Assembly: GCA_030762175.1 (NCBI GenBank)
Contig: CM060833.1
Coordinates: forward strand, 70,260,001-70,324,000
Length of the DNA stretch: 64,000 nucleotides
Source of the DNA: Metallyticus violacea
Taxonomy: Eukaryota; Arthropoda; Insecta; Mantodea; Metallyticidae
Direction of reading: 5' to 3'
Below are positions 47,128 to 58,779 of the stretch, piece after piece; within the stretch, counting starts at the first letter, position 1; every line of letters starts with the position of its first letter. The notes beneath the pieces are model-generated. The model made no database searches. It saw only the letters and a program-made list of their open reading frames with translations, and was not told the DNA's origin. Both the position numbers and the translations under genes were made by a program.

Positions 47128-48239
47128 CTACTAACTCAAGAAAATAAACACGCTATTTATTGCCTCCTTTAAACACGCTACTCCAAGATCACACAAGTAT
47201 TGTCCCCACGTCCTGCCAGCTTTTTCCTGCATAATAAAAACAGGAAAGGTTCACTTCCTTCGTGCCCACACAGATACTAATAACTGTATTTGATTATCTA
47301 TTTGGTTTCCTGAGACAAATATTTTGCCCAAATTATGAAACATTGTGTTTGAAACGAAAGGCTAGTAGGAAAATATTCCTTATATCTCATAAACTGAAAT
47401 TTAACTAATTCAGCTTATTGCAGAATTCGAACGTTTCGTGTTTTTCATTAGCTATTACAATGGAAATTTGTGCCAATAGATGGCTGTTGTCAGAACTATG
47501 CCGAGTAAGTCAGAATGACACCGAACACTTTTCCAGAGTCATTTTCCAGAATGACTCGGGGGATATATACGAATATTTTGATATAGGAAACCATGTCCAC
47601 CGACATCTAGTGTTTACGTTCCGGCGCAGAAAAGATGTTCAAGACACGGGTGAATTTGTAGAAATTTCGCTTCGCTTATCGCGATTGTAGCCATGTCATA
47701 ATTACCGAGCTACAGCATCAACTGACATGTGATTGGTTTTAAACTTTAAGAACTACACTGGTATTTCAATGTAATTAATTTAAAAGTACATTACATTTAT
47801 ATTATCTAATGCTTATAAATTATCCATTATTTACTTCAAAGAGTCGTTCTTTTGAAGTGTCTAAAAAGAAAAAGAAGAAAAAGGGGGAATGTTCAGATCT
47901 GCGAAACGTTCGGTTCAGGTTCAGGACCTCATCTACCTATCCAGTGTTTCAGGGTACATTGCATTTAGGAAATTCCTTGCTGATCTTTCAAAAGTGCCAA
48001 TAAAATGTGGATAAGAACCGCAGCTAGACGTACTTTGCCAAACAGAATAAGAGCGCAATAAGAGAGTCATTCACAATTCCAGCTCAGAGATTTATTCCGA
48101 CCAGTTATTGATGGTTTGTAACTCCAATAGATTTTGTATTTTACGCTGTACAATTTTGACTGTTATGAGAATTAAACATGTCCTCGTGAATAGTTAACAC
48201 TTCGTCCGAATACAATAGAAAGAAAGTTGCATTTCTTGA
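47128..48239. other. Non-coding stretch with one unidentified open frame
   Basis: 47418-47690 (+) is a 90-codon frame with reasonably mixed composition (IFQNDSGDIYEYFDIGNH) that matches nothing I recognise. It contains the motif pair agatggct (47480) and cgacatctag (47602). A(5)G(A)n-rich stretch near 47862-47885. Confidence 0.4.
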
Positions 48240-49290
48240 TTGCTGAACACATTCTGAACAACCCACTGGACAAAGTGCATAGAAAAATCATGCGGTTCCA
48301 GTGACCAACTCTGATAGGGTGATCATTAAATAGCTGAAGCTGTTCATGCACAGTCGACTAACAAATCTAAGATTTGCCGACGATGTGGTGGTCTTATTCG
48401 CCAAAACACCGAAAGTACTACAAACTATGATGGAACAATTGTGTGAGCATAGCAAAAATGCAGGGCTGTCACTAAACAAATTCAAGACGCAGTTAATTTC
48501 AAATGAACCTGAAACCCCAGTAAAAATATATCGAACAGTCCTCACATATGTGACCGAATATACATATACCTAAAACAATAGATTTCCTTCCATGATAAAA
48601 TTGAAAAAGAAGTGCAAAGAAGGATCTCATTAACCCGGAGAGTATTTTGAGTTCTTAGGTTTATATTGTTAGACCAAACACTAACTAAGAAAAGCAGAAT
48701 CCAAAAACCCCCAACCTGTGTATACCTGTATTACTATATGGGTGCCAGACATGGTCACTAACACAAAACAAAAGAACAAAATTCAAATATGCCAAAGAAA
48801 AATGCAACGTAAGATCCTTGAAATAACTTTGAAGGACAAAATACCTACAGTATTAATAAACTAGCTATTTGAGACATAGACATCGCACAAATAGCTACCA
48901 GAAGCAAATGGCAATGGGCGGTCACGTCGCAAGAATGTAGGACAATAGATGGGCCTACAAGATCTCCATGTGGAACCCCCAGATAGGAAAAAGGACACAA
49001 GGCAAATCCAGAAGAAATTGGACAGACCTCTTCAAGGAACATACAAGTCCAGATTGGTCAAGAGTAGCAAGAGGAAAATAAAAACGGAAATCTCTCAGGA
49101 AGCAACTAGTGCAGTGAGAAATGGAGTAACCAAAGAACAAATGATTCAGAGTGTCGCATATGAGCAACTAGCGTGGAGTACTCTACATGTTAGGAAAAAG
49201 TGAGCTTTCCTTACTTGTTAGGAGGTCTTTGCTCTTAAGGGACACGATAGGTCATCTTTATCTTTATCTTTATCATCTTTATCATGCAGG
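48240..49290 (+). mobile_element. RTE-clade LINE 3' fragment (reverse transcriptase C-terminus and 3' end)
   Basis: The best preserved LINE coding piece. The frame from 48346 gives RLTNLRFADDVVVLFAKTPK, with the catalytic FADD box at 48373-48384, then a palm segment (HSKNAGLSLNKFKTQLISN). After frameshifts come EKEVQRRISLTRRVF (near 48610), KSRIQ and a YMGARHGH-like region where relatives have YG-x-x-TW. Next are QICQRKMQRKILEITLKDKI (48785-48845) and the DIDIAQIATRSKWQWA C-terminal region (48875-48925). The order fits RTE/BovB-type elements. The 3' end has a short TTTATC/TCATCT repeat (about 49250-49286), also typical of RTE tails. Frameshifts and stops make it inactive, and the 5' part is missing. 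Confidence 0.85.
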
Positions 49291-49889
49291 ATTATAACCA
49301 CGGAAGACCGTCTTGTATGAATACAATTGTTCTGGTGATTGTGGATGGAGGTTCATGGAATCGTTCAAGAGCGTCTTGAGGTGCTACCATTCTAGCCCTT
49401 CTTCGTGAGAGTTTCTGATTCTCTCGGTCATTTATATATTGCGGTAAAGATGCTGTGATGAGGCAAAGATCTTGTTGAATACAGAGCAGCAAATAATGTC
49501 ACATAGTTGTACAATAACCTATCAGTATACTAAATTTCATTTCATTTCACTTCAAGCTGTGCAAGAAATGTATATGTTAACTTCGACCACGTAGAGCAAT
49601 ACACGTTTCACAATCTGGGTAAGTAGCGAATGGTATCCATCATACTATCTTCTTCTTCTTCTTCTTCTTCTTCTTCTTCTTCTTCTTCTTCTTCTTCTTC
49701 TTCTTCTTCTTCTTCTTTTTAACTACAGGGGAACAGAGTTGTCTTTTTGGGGCAATATCTACCCTGATGTCACCTATTTGTTTAATTTTATTGCCGAATA
49801 TTATAGTAATAAGATGTCAGCTAATATATATATATATATATTCTAAAAAATATGCAAAACATTCGTAATAATGACAATTTTAATTATTT
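49291..49889. other. Non-coding stretch with microsatellites
   Basis: Holds the (TTC)n tract and a short (TA)n at 49824-49842. Nothing else recognised. Confidence 0.6.
49648..49718. repeat. (TTC)n microsatellite
   Basis: About 23 perfect trinucleotide units, ending in a T run. Long polypyrimidine/polypurine tracts like this can form triplex structures (known property). Confidence 0.97.
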
Positions 49890-50830
49890 TTCTCAAATAA
49901 GTTGCCGTTGAATGCAATTTACTTGTCCTAGCGATTCTTATATTTTTCTAGGACATGCTGGAATGTATTTTTGAACAGGTTCTTTAAAAATCGCCTCCTC
50001 AATCTTCACCACTGCTTCCAATAATGAATAATGCCTTCCACAAAGGTGTTTCTACAATTTGAGGAAAAGTATGAAGTCACACGGGACAAAATCTGGATTG
50101 TATGGAGGGTGAGGAACACACTTCATGTTGATTTTAGTGACATATTAAGTAATAACATTTGCAAGTGTGCATTATCGTGTTGCAACATCCAGCTTGTTGC
50201 TTGGCCTTGCATAATTTTCAGAATATCTCTGCAGTATTGCCCAGTTACAGCTATGAGTGCAGATACATTTTGGCAAACCATTACTTGAATGTCTTTATTT
50301 TATTCCAAGATTTCCATACAGAGCTTTACTATTTGTACTCAAGATCGAAATGATGTAGTCAAGTTTCATCAGCAGTGATTACCTTTCAAAGAAATGTCAT
50401 ATCTTCCTGTAACGTCATTTTGTACTGCATGTAATGCTGCACATGAACGTCCTTTTGTTCAGGAGTCTTGGGACCCACCGTGCACAAACACATCTCATGT
50501 GCAACTTTACGGTTACCGACTTATGGGTACTTTCATAATTATTGAAAGTATTAAGGCTATTCGTCTGCTGCTCACAATGACTGCAGCGGTGTTAATGCTC
50601 TCATCTATTGAGGGCCGGCCTCACTATCCTTTGATGTTGATTGCCTTCCCCCTTTAAACATTTTAAACCATTTTCGAACTGTGCTACTGGGAGGACAAAC
50701 TCTCCATAGGTCTCCTATGATAATGCATAGGCCACATCTGAAGATCTATTGAGACGAAAGAGGAATTTTCGAGCAGCGTCACTTCCATTTTGTTGTAGAC
50801 GGAACTGTGCATGTCTCAACCTGCACATCT
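49890..50830 (-). mobile_element. Mariner-type transposase remnant, minus strand
   Basis: Minus-strand frames follow mariner order. From high to low coordinates they are an N-terminal HTH region (FRLQQNGSDAARKFLFRLNR, near 50745-50805), a VCARWVPRLLNK linker (50455-50492), and a middle region with ILQRYSENYARPSNKLDVATR (near 50180-50245). The third catalytic block VPHPPYNPDFVPCDFILF follows (50061-50117, Asp of PCD present), then a C-terminal end with CIQ and G/YF-E type residues near 49900-49930. Stops and frameshifts occur throughout. No terminal repeats could be matched. Confidence 0.82.
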
Positions 50831-51249
50831 CACACAGGTGAAACCGGAAATGACAACAATGAAGCTATTACTATATCTTCATTAAGCATCACAAAATGTT
50901 GTAACATTAAATTTTAGCGCGAGAAGTTGTGCCTGTAAAAAATTATGATCATTCTTTATTTAACATCTCTTGTATGTAAGGCATCACTACTATTTAACAT
51001 CTGAGAGGTGTCTTGAGAAAAGTATTTTAAATACTAATTTTACACAATGTTATGAAAAATAACCTACTCAGCCTTAGCTAAGTTTAATTATATTTCAATA
51101 AAATATAAAGTTCAAATGTAAACTGCATTATTAACTTCCATTTTCGAAATAATTTTATAAATACAATTACACATAAATAGAATAACCAACACTTTTGTCT
51201 ACAAATATAAATAAAAGTTTGTATTTTTAGAATACTTAGCGTAACTTTA
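50831..51249. other. AT-rich non-coding stretch
   Basis: Nothing recognised. Confidence 0.5.
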
Positions 51250-51800
51250 ATATATTTTATAGTAATGGATCTTGAAGCGGTTTAGTAGGCTCTGGCTAAG
51301 TGGCCCAGGTTGAGCACGAATTTTGAAGCGATTTGCTGTCGACGTTGAGTACCCTCACGTTGTGATGCCAATTTTGAAGCGTTTGGTAAATTGATGAATG
51401 ATCAATTCTTTGTTGTTGCCTATTTTGTTGATTCGTACTGAACAGAACTAGGAGAGGAGTTTAATAGTATAAATACGCACGCACTGCGACATGGTTCTTT
51501 GTTCTGTTCTAAATCTTTCGCTTCCTCTGATGTTTTGCATGCGATAGATTTAGTTGCATCGAATATAAACTTAGTTTCCGCGTGTGAAATTTACACTGCT
51601 TAACTGCTTAACTGATGACTGCATAGGTCAAGTCAGAAATGAGTGTGCAAACTGCCTCTGTGAACTGCGTGTATCTTGCCGCGTGTAAATCTTATAACTG
51701 CGTATTGAGGAATGATGGAATGATGCCCCAGCCGAGCAAATGCTTAGTTATATATTAAATTCAAATAAAGTAATCGTTGGCTTAAGGACGCTGAAGAAAG
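51250..51800 (+). mobile_element. Putative solo LTR or promoter with three 51-bp upstream repeats
   Basis: Three imperfect tandem units of about 51 bp begin with ttgaagcg (near 51272, 51323 and 51374). They precede a TATA box (agtataaatacgc, 51466-51478), a start-region-like ttctttgttctgttc and, 290 bp on, a polyadenylation signal (aataaa, 51764-51769). The spacing suits a U3-R-U5 structure and the GC content is higher than its surroundings. No primer-binding site or coding part follows, so a solo LTR is the likeliest reading; a small Pol II promoter with a short non-coding transcript is the alternative. Confidence 0.4.
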
Positions 51801-52469
51801 TCACATAGACACGCGCAAGTTTCACGCTTATCTTCAAACAACCGTGATGTTTCAAGCTAGAACAAACTTCTATATAGTTAACAGTTATGCAAGAATCGAA
51901 ATACCGTCACTAACGATGTAGTTAGACCCCAATGTCAGGAAACAAAAATAAAGAAATAATACATTCTATAATGTTGCTCACTTTGAGTATTCAGAAATCA
52001 CGTTGTAGCTTAGGCACACCGAGAAGCGCATTCGTTTGTTTACGCATATGGATCCATGCATGCCTTGTTAGGTAAAGGGTCACGGAGGGGAAACAGAACG
52101 ATGTAAACAAATGCTGTGATTCATCATTAACTTTCATTTGTCAACAAAAACCAAGTTAGCATGCAAGTAACCTTTACACCTGCATTTTTTCGTGATGTTT
52201 AAAACTGTCTGCCTAAGACTAAGATATTTTTCGATGTAGTTTTGCAACAGCTGTACATCAGGATGAATTACATTAATTTTTGTCTCAAGTTAGTATCCGT
52301 ATGCTGTCTGCCATAATGTTTGCTACTAACGGAAACAGCATTTGAAATTCCAACACAGATGTGTTACTAAAAAGAACTTGTGTCCCTGTAGAGTACATTT
52401 TGAGAAAAACAGGTTAAAAAAAAAGGCAGAAAGAGAAACATTTACAATTGAATTACACAAACTCCGACG
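51801..52469. other. Non-coding stretch
   Basis: Nothing recognised. The 3' part may be the eroded upstream continuation of the LINE that follows. Confidence 0.45.
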
Positions 52470-53100
52470 GTCCCTGAAGGAACTTTGATGTGGTTCACGT
52501 ATGGCTCAAAAGAGACTCGCGCACTGGATCTGCAGTATTTGGCATAAGATCAAAAAGACTTCGAAGTGGACATTTATTAATTCAGTGTGTACATGAAAAT
52601 ATAACGAGAGGCTATTTTGATAATCGCGTCCTTATTTTTTTAGATAGTAGAGCTGACTTAAGGCTATTACTTACATCAGGACTGGTTTTAAACTGCCTAA
52701 ATCTGCTCACAAACTTGGCAGAATAAAATGACGCTCAACTCATTTGGGTACCAGGTCATTATGGCATTGAGAGAAATTATAACCCTGATGAACTTACTCG
52801 GCAAGAACGTTAAGAACGCCCAATATTATAAGCTCACTTCAGTGTAACATATTTCAGCTGAAAATAATTACAACGTTCCTCTAAAAAGTATCTAAATGTA
52901 ATAATGTGATGTCGGGTAACTTGGACTGTAGATCCTGTGGCAGGAGCCTGACAAAGCTCAAAATAATACATGTTCAACGATATTCTAGTTTTGGAAAACT
53001 AAGTCTGGTATCAGGAGATTCTGATCAACGTCTTTAATTGAACTACACTTCTTGGTGAAGGAAACAGGGCTAATAAGTTGGTTATAAAGTAATACAGATA
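52470..53100 (+). mobile_element. I/Jockey-like LINE fragment: RNase H domain and C-terminus
   Basis: Plus-strand frames resemble the RNase H domain carried by I/R1/Jockey-type non-LTR elements. WFTYGSK (52491-52511) stands where the first catalytic Asp motif TDGS is expected, with Asp changed to Tyr. VFGIRSKRLRSGHL comes next, then ENITRGYFDNRVLIFLDSRADLR (52586-52660) containing the D-S motif, SGLVLNCLNLL, and after a frameshift LIWVPGHYGIE (52738-52770) containing the conserved His. Downstream a Cys-rich C-terminal relic (LDCRSCGRSL, near 52921) leads to the end FLVKETGLISWL (near 53050-53085). Dead and 5'-truncated. Confidence 0.8.
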
Positions 53101-54029
53101 GGAGAACAAAGCTTTAGCTGCGGTGATGGCGGACTTGAAATACAATTTTTATCCTAATGATTACCTATTTATATTTTAAATCTTCCTTAGTCTCTTCGTT
53201 GAGTACATTAGACAACATTTGGCTACCATTAGCTAAAACCAATTCTTCATTTCACATAACAATATATATTGCAAAATGTTTATTTGAAAGCATGCAACAC
53301 ATTTAAAATTCCCTACAATCGATGTTATAGTCTCCCACATATTCGGTTGGCACGAAGCATATGAAAGTAAATAATTTGCACAATAAATTATATATAGTAT
53401 TTATTCATCTCATTTTCAAAGGTATCAAGCAACTCTGTTTCGTTTGTCAGACAAACATCTGGTATCTTTTATTTTTACGCTGCGACATGGCTACTTAGGC
53501 CAATGCTGGGATGAATGTTTACTTTCCATAAAATTTTCGCTCTTCCATTTCATTCCATTGGTTCTGTTACAGGATCGAAAGTTCTTTGGCGCTTTTTAAA
53601 AATGTTATGACATAGTTCTGACAAGTCATCTCTAATTTGGTTCTGATAATCTGAGATGTTGTTAATACCAATTTTAAAAGTGCATTGGAAACATGCTCAA
53701 CTTAAAAGCGAAGCTGTTGTGACGTTTTTTGCGCTGATGTAAGAGCATTTTTTGCAACCAAGATACATTGATTATCAATTTCATCCAAAGAAATGGGAGG
53801 AATAGTATACAACGCGCTGGACATATGCAAATGATATAAGTAATAACGAATATATGGTAATTACATTACCAGAAGTAGATTAAATTGAAATATGAATTTT
53901 AGGAATTGTCTTAAGGAAAGCAAAATTAATAAAATGTTTAAATATAGAACTTTTAAAATATAATTCATATAAATTTAAAAAGAGATTTTTAAAAGTATTG
54001 AACAAATTTTTTCCGGTTTAGGAAATACT
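53101..54029. other. AT-rich non-coding stretch with a SINE4 3' fragment
   Basis: Apart from the SINE4 fragment listed separately, nothing is recognised. The last part may be the unreadable upstream portion of the LINE below. Confidence 0.45.
53473..53575 (+). mobile_element. SINE4 3'-body fragment
   Basis: ggctacttaggccaatgctg, gtttactttccataaaattt and catttcattccattggttct match the SINE4 body at 56280-56375. The tRNA head is absent. Confidence 0.75.
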
Positions 54030-55100
54030 TCAAGTGGTATATAGACTCCTTACACCCATATATAAAAAGGAGACAAAGATAATTGTGATAGATATTGTGG
54101 TATTTGTTTTCTTTGAACAAAGAAAATTACTAAAAGAAAAAAGACTTTGAAAAAAATATATTTTATTAAATGAAAAAACGAAATTTCAAAATATGGACGT
54201 TGTACAGACAGTAATTTCACTCTAAATTCGATTAATTTAAAACGGATTAATTTAATAAACAAATACGTGTTTTATTTATTGGTATTATAGGGACTTTGAT
54301 AATGTGGTTTGAAATAAAAGATGGATTATTTTCAATATAAGAAGAATGCACTTATATTTAATTCAGATGCTTATATCCTATATAAGATTAAAATTAAATT
54401 GGCAGATAAAATAAGTGTAAAATCTAAATATTAAATAAGGGATTAAGACTAGGTTATAGCCTCTTGCCCCTGATTTTTAGTGTTTATCTTGTCGAAATTC
54501 TACGAGATTGTGGTAGTATTATTGCATTTGGATTTTATAAAATATTTACTATATTATTTACTAATGATCCAATTAGTAACTGAAAATTAGAAAATATTAC
54601 ATGAGCATTATTGGAATTGGAAAAAATTATAAACTCATGTAGTTTAACAATATCCTCTCAAAAGCATGGTCCTTGTAAGTCCTTATATGAACTAGTACAA
54701 CTATTATTGATAATAAATGAATTGAACAATTTATATCGATTAACTTTCTTATTTGTAAAACATAATTATAATCCTGATATTGATATAAATAAAATGTTTA
54801 TAAAATGAATTGAATTAATAGAAATTAAAATTGAGATAGGAAAGAAACAAAAATAAAATTATATAAAAGTATTTCGTTTCCTACTTCTTTATATGGAACA
54901 GAGGTTTGGATTCTTAACGTAGAAGATGAAAGAAGACTCCAAAGAGCAGAAATGAGCAAAGTATAAGGAATACGAAGAACTGAAAGAATTATAAATAAAG
55001 ATATATGAAAAAATTTAAAGGTTGAGAACAAAAATTATACAATAGTGAAACGAAGCACTGAATGGTGGACTCATTTAGGGTGGATGTATAATATCTACTA
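54030..55100 (+). mobile_element. LINE reverse-transcriptase remnant, AT-rich
   Basis: Plus-strand frames show a decayed non-LTR reverse transcriptase. TPIYKKETK or HI-KGDKDNCDRYCGIC (54050-54110) stands where relatives have the KKGD..N-Y-GI block. GLRLGYSLLPLIFSVYLVEI (54441-54500) matches the G-x-R-Q-G-C-x-L-S-P-x-L-F motif. The catalytic box is degraded to FTND (54558-54569), and SLYGTEVWILNVEDERRLQR (54886-54945) lies near the end. Base composition is more AT-rich than other coding relics, so it is probably very old. It is probably the same family as the 23.4-kb fragment. Confidence 0.78.
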
Positions 55101-55149
55101 GTACACTAAAACGAATGTTAAATATAAACCAACTCTAAATTTACTTATT

Positions 55150-55384
55150 TATTATTTGGTTTATTAACTAACACCTCAGGCTATCAGCGTCCCATTCAGG
55201 ACGTGAAACGGTCGATAAATACTACTCAGAGGCATGTTCTTTCAGGCTTGAGGTTGTTCTACGACAAGGGACCCAAGACTTTATTTCTCTTTGGAAGGAA
55301 GCCGCACTTACAATTTTTACGCCAAAAAAATCCCTGGCCCGGATCGAACTCGTGGCCAATATGGTTACCATTAGGCCACCAGTA
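55150..55384 (-). mobile_element. SINE1 copy, diverged, minus strand
   Basis: cacctcaggctatcagcgtc, cattcaggacgtgaaacggt, tttcaggcttgaggtt and ttacgccaaaaaaatccctg are SINE1 body landmarks in reverse order. The head is shortened (cggatcgaactcgtgg, then ggttaccattaggccaccag). Possible imperfect flanks ccaactct/ccaattct are weak. Confidence 0.8.
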
Positions 55385-55599
55385 CCAATTCTTGAAAGTT
55401 ATGCCGAAGAAGAAAAGGTAGGATCAGCTCTTTGTAACTCAATACTTGAAGTAGATTATGATGATGATAATGCTGTGGAAAACATTAAGGCCAGAGCAGC
55501 TTCACAGATTTTAGTACACTTCCGTGGCAACAACAAATCGCTCACTCTGACACCTTAAGAGCTCTAATTAATGATCCCGTTCCAAGTTATTCTTCCGGG

Positions 55600-56190
55600 T
55601 TTTACACGATAGCAATTTATTATGAGCAGTCAACTGGGAGAAAAACAAAATTTTACAAGGGTTGCAAAGGCACTATATCACACGAGAGTGTCATTTAATG
55701 GCAGGAATTTTATAATAACCTTTTACAAGAGTTCTTACAGAACATATCTGTGCCTTATTTTTCGACTTACGAAGTCACCTTGCTTCATAGCATATTTGGT
55801 TCACATGTTCACACACCTACTGATACCCGCTAGGGAGGAAAGGAGAAAAAACCAATCAATTTTGCATCGCCTTCATTACCTCGTTGTCATCTCTGAACTT
55901 GTGACCCCTAAACTGTTCTTTCAAAGTTAAATAAAGTGATAGGGCGCCAAGTCCGAACTGTATGGATATGCTTCAACATCTGTTTTCATATGCACAGCAG
56001 TATGGCAGTGAATGTTGTCGCGAAACTAATACTGCTTTTGAGGGAAGTCCCCGGTTTTTCGGCTGTATCGTAGGTACTTATTTACCAACACATGACTGTA
56101 TTTAAGCACTAGTTACAATGTGACCCTTTTCCTACAAGTATACCAAGAGTTTTAGAGCCACTGATATCCCGGAAGATTATCAATGTGACA
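55600..56190 (-). mobile_element. Mariner-type transposase remnant, minus strand
   Basis: On the minus strand FRDNIHCHTAVHMKTDVEA (56015-55965 region) fits the second catalytic motif (HDNA-type). Just downstream PYSSDLAPYHF (near 55929-55962) fits the P-Y-S-P-D-L-A-P block, but the third catalytic Asp of that block is missing. A short C-terminal stretch (KQGDFVSRKIRHRY, near 55745-55785) fits the end of the enzyme. The 102-codon plus-strand frame at 55622-55930 is antisense and probably spurious. Confidence 0.65.
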
Positions 56191-56196
56191 TTCCCT

Positions 56197-56375
56197 GTTG
56201 GCTCATGCGGTAACGCATGGGAACTCTCATTCGAGAGGTCCCGGGCTCAAATCCCTTGAGACCTTGTGTTTTTTCGTGGTTTCCCCTGGTTACTTAGGCG
56301 AATGCTGCCATGAACGTTTACTTTCCATGAATTTTCCGCAATCCCATTTTATCATTTCATTCCGTTGGTTCTGAT
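56197..56375 (+). mobile_element. SINE4 copy, plus strand
   Basis: A-box-like ggctcatgcggtaacgc, B-box-like gggctcaaatccc (near 56244), then cctggttacttaggcgaatg, gtttactttccatgaatttt and catttcattccgttggttct. It is the best SINE4 copy in the window. Confidence 0.8.
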
Positions 56376-56382
56376 ATTTGGG

Positions 56383-56468
56383 TCCATTGGTCCTGGCCGG
56401 GTTTGAATCCGCGATTATCTTGGGTTTAGAAGGCAAGTATGGTTACCACTACACCACCAGGACCGATT
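56383..56468 (-). mobile_element. SINE1 tRNA-like head only, minus strand
   Basis: ggtcctggccgggtttgaat to ggttaccactacaccaccag and gaccg is the SINE1 head. The rest of the SINE1 body is missing. It is wedged between a SINE4 end and R3. Confidence 0.85.
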
Positions 56469-56690
56469 CCAGGGAAGTGGGGTGGGAAGTTCTATCTGGA
56501 AACATGTTAGATACCCCGTATATGACCCAGCCTGTGGATTCTGGCCATCCTGTGTCTCCCTTACCTCATCGCTTCCTCCCGAAGATGCCTCATTGGAGAC
56601 TTAGCTACAAACAGCCCGCCGTAAGCAAGACCGAAATTCTGAAGTTTTCTCCGCCCTGGCATGCCAGCCCAGTCCCCAGTTCCTAGCAGA
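56469..56690 (+). repeat. R3 dispersed repeat, copy 2
   Basis: ctatctggaaacatgttaga, cctgtggattctgg, gcctcattggagac and gtaagcaagaccgaaattct correspond in order to copy 1 at 4410-4660. The pairing of SINE4 upstream and R3 downstream is the same at both places. Confidence 0.6.
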
Positions 56691-58107
56691 AAAGTGCTTT
56701 TTGAATTTTTATAGCCGAAATCGACATGTTTTTCCATTGCATCGATTGCCTCTTTTCTCTGGTTCATGATGGCACATCTGGTGCTCGTCTCCTTTCACAT
56801 TTTGGCGAAGAACAGGCATGACGGTTGAAGTGCTCCTGAAAATCGTCTGCTGTGCATCGTAGTGATTTCCAGGCAGCTGCCTTGGGACCCATCTTTACAT
56901 GATTTCCTATAACCGAGATTGTCATGGATAATATATCAGAGCTGTGGCCAATATTGGTAGTTTCATAGAAGAGACATTTCCTTACTCACTGAAATGTTTG
57001 TTTCTGTATTTAAAGAAGTACAAAAAATATAAAACATCAAGGAATTAAAATTAATTTAAAGCAGAGAGATGTTATTTTTTCAGGTAAAAAAAAAAGAAAC
57101 AAGTAATGTGGTGCAATTATTAATGTGATCAACTTTAAAGGAATGATCATAAAAAGGTTCCTAATTCATAAATAATTACTGTATAAAAGTAGACATGCCC
57201 AAGCATTAGTCAGAACATTTGTTTATTTAATATCTTTTTTTCTTTTACAGAATCCTACTGGCTCGTCCGCCATGCCGTCCGGCTATTATTTACCGAATTA
57301 ATCAGTCTGTAACAGACCGGATTTACGTAGTGAATTACTGCATCTCTCTCTCTACTCATGCTATACTCTTATAGTTTTGTTCATTTCTAATAAGATGTCT
57401 CTAGAGGCTTAGGTAAATACATTTAGTACCAAAAGTTGTAATAAATGTAGAAAAAGAACTTCTTTCGAGGAAGGAAACAGTTCAAGGCAAAACTTTTACT
57501 CCACCTTAGGGAAATGCAAGAACTTGGCCGGAAGCAATCAAACATGAGGAAAGTGATGCAGGATGAACATCGCACTTAAACTTTCTCTTTCCGGCGTAAA
57601 TATTAATGTTATGTTTGCAGAAAAGCGCTGACGGCAGCTACCTAAGAGTGGTACTAAGTTTTTTTATGTTTGTCTTTAATAAACACGGAAATGCAGGTTA
57701 CATAGCCTATGGCCAGCAGACGGAAGTTTTAGTCAGGAATACACAGAGGACGCATAAAGCATGTAACTTTTTCCATTTTCATTTGGCTACGGGGTGATAA
57801 ATGTAAACCTTTGCTATTTCAGTCAACTATAAGTCTTTTACGAAATTCAGTTTGCTCTTGGTATTGGATGAAATTGTTGAAATGGTACTGGGAGAATTTA
57901 TATAGCTGATCATGACTTAAATGAACGATAATTACTCCATTGGTTCTAATGTTGAATAATGAACACTGAAATAAATTTAGCAAGCATTCACACTCTATTC
58001 GTCGTTGTGTTTATTGAACAACAAAGGTTTTGGTTAAAACTCAAACGAACACCAATGATGATCCGAGCAAACTTACAACTTCGACCTGAAGCAGAATTGT
58101 CTCAAGA
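56691..58107. other. Non-coding stretch
   Basis: The 63-codon plus frame at 57606-57797 is unrecognised. A (CT)n-like tctctctctc lies near 57344. Confidence 0.45.
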
Positions 58108-58154
<47 letters not shown>

Positions 58155-58179
58155 GTTGATGATGATAATAATAATAATA
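58108..58179. repeat. (ATT)n then (ATA)n compound microsatellite
   Basis: About 16 ATT units (58108-58154), then gttgatgatg, then five ATA units. Confidence 0.96.
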
Positions 58180-58779
58180 CTTGCATTTGATTGCAGGTAT
58201 TGTTTAACAAGGTCAAGAATGATATAATAATCAGTGGTATCAATATTACAATTAAGATCAGGATTTAATATTATAATTGTTAGTGTACGTGTAAAATATA
58301 TGTCTTTTTGTGCAATAAGTAATTCAGACAAGGGTTGCATTTCTGAACACCTGTCAAAAAGACAGACTGTATAACAATAGGGCATGCTGGTCATTTGTCG
58401 GTACGGTTAGGAAGAAGACAACTACCTCGCCTCGATGAAGACAGGGTTTTGTTAAGACTAGACCCAGTTTAAGCTTTCGCAAATCCTCCAAGACAGGTCT
58501 GCCGACTCGAGACACCAAATGATTTATTACACTTTAACGGGACCAGCGAATATTATGAATCCAAAATGCTTAGCTGTTTCCGACAGATTCAAAGTGATGC
58601 CGTTTATATATGGCCGAGGAGTGCTTTATCGTAGAACCTTAGTATGCTTGCGGATCTAAAGTTAAAAGAGTAATGGAATCTGTCATATCCAAAAGACGCG
58701 GCATTGAAATAGCAGATGTATCCTTACTCGTAAAGTTCTTACGCGAGAGAGTAAGACTTCAACCAATAAACATTCCTTA
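58180..58779. other. Non-coding stretch
   Basis: Possibly the outer part of the LTR-like block that follows; no boundary visible. Confidence 0.4.

Noticed and set aside
55622..55930. 102-codon plus-strand frame as a gene
   Set aside because: It is antisense to a mariner transposase relic whose motifs are readable on the minus strand.
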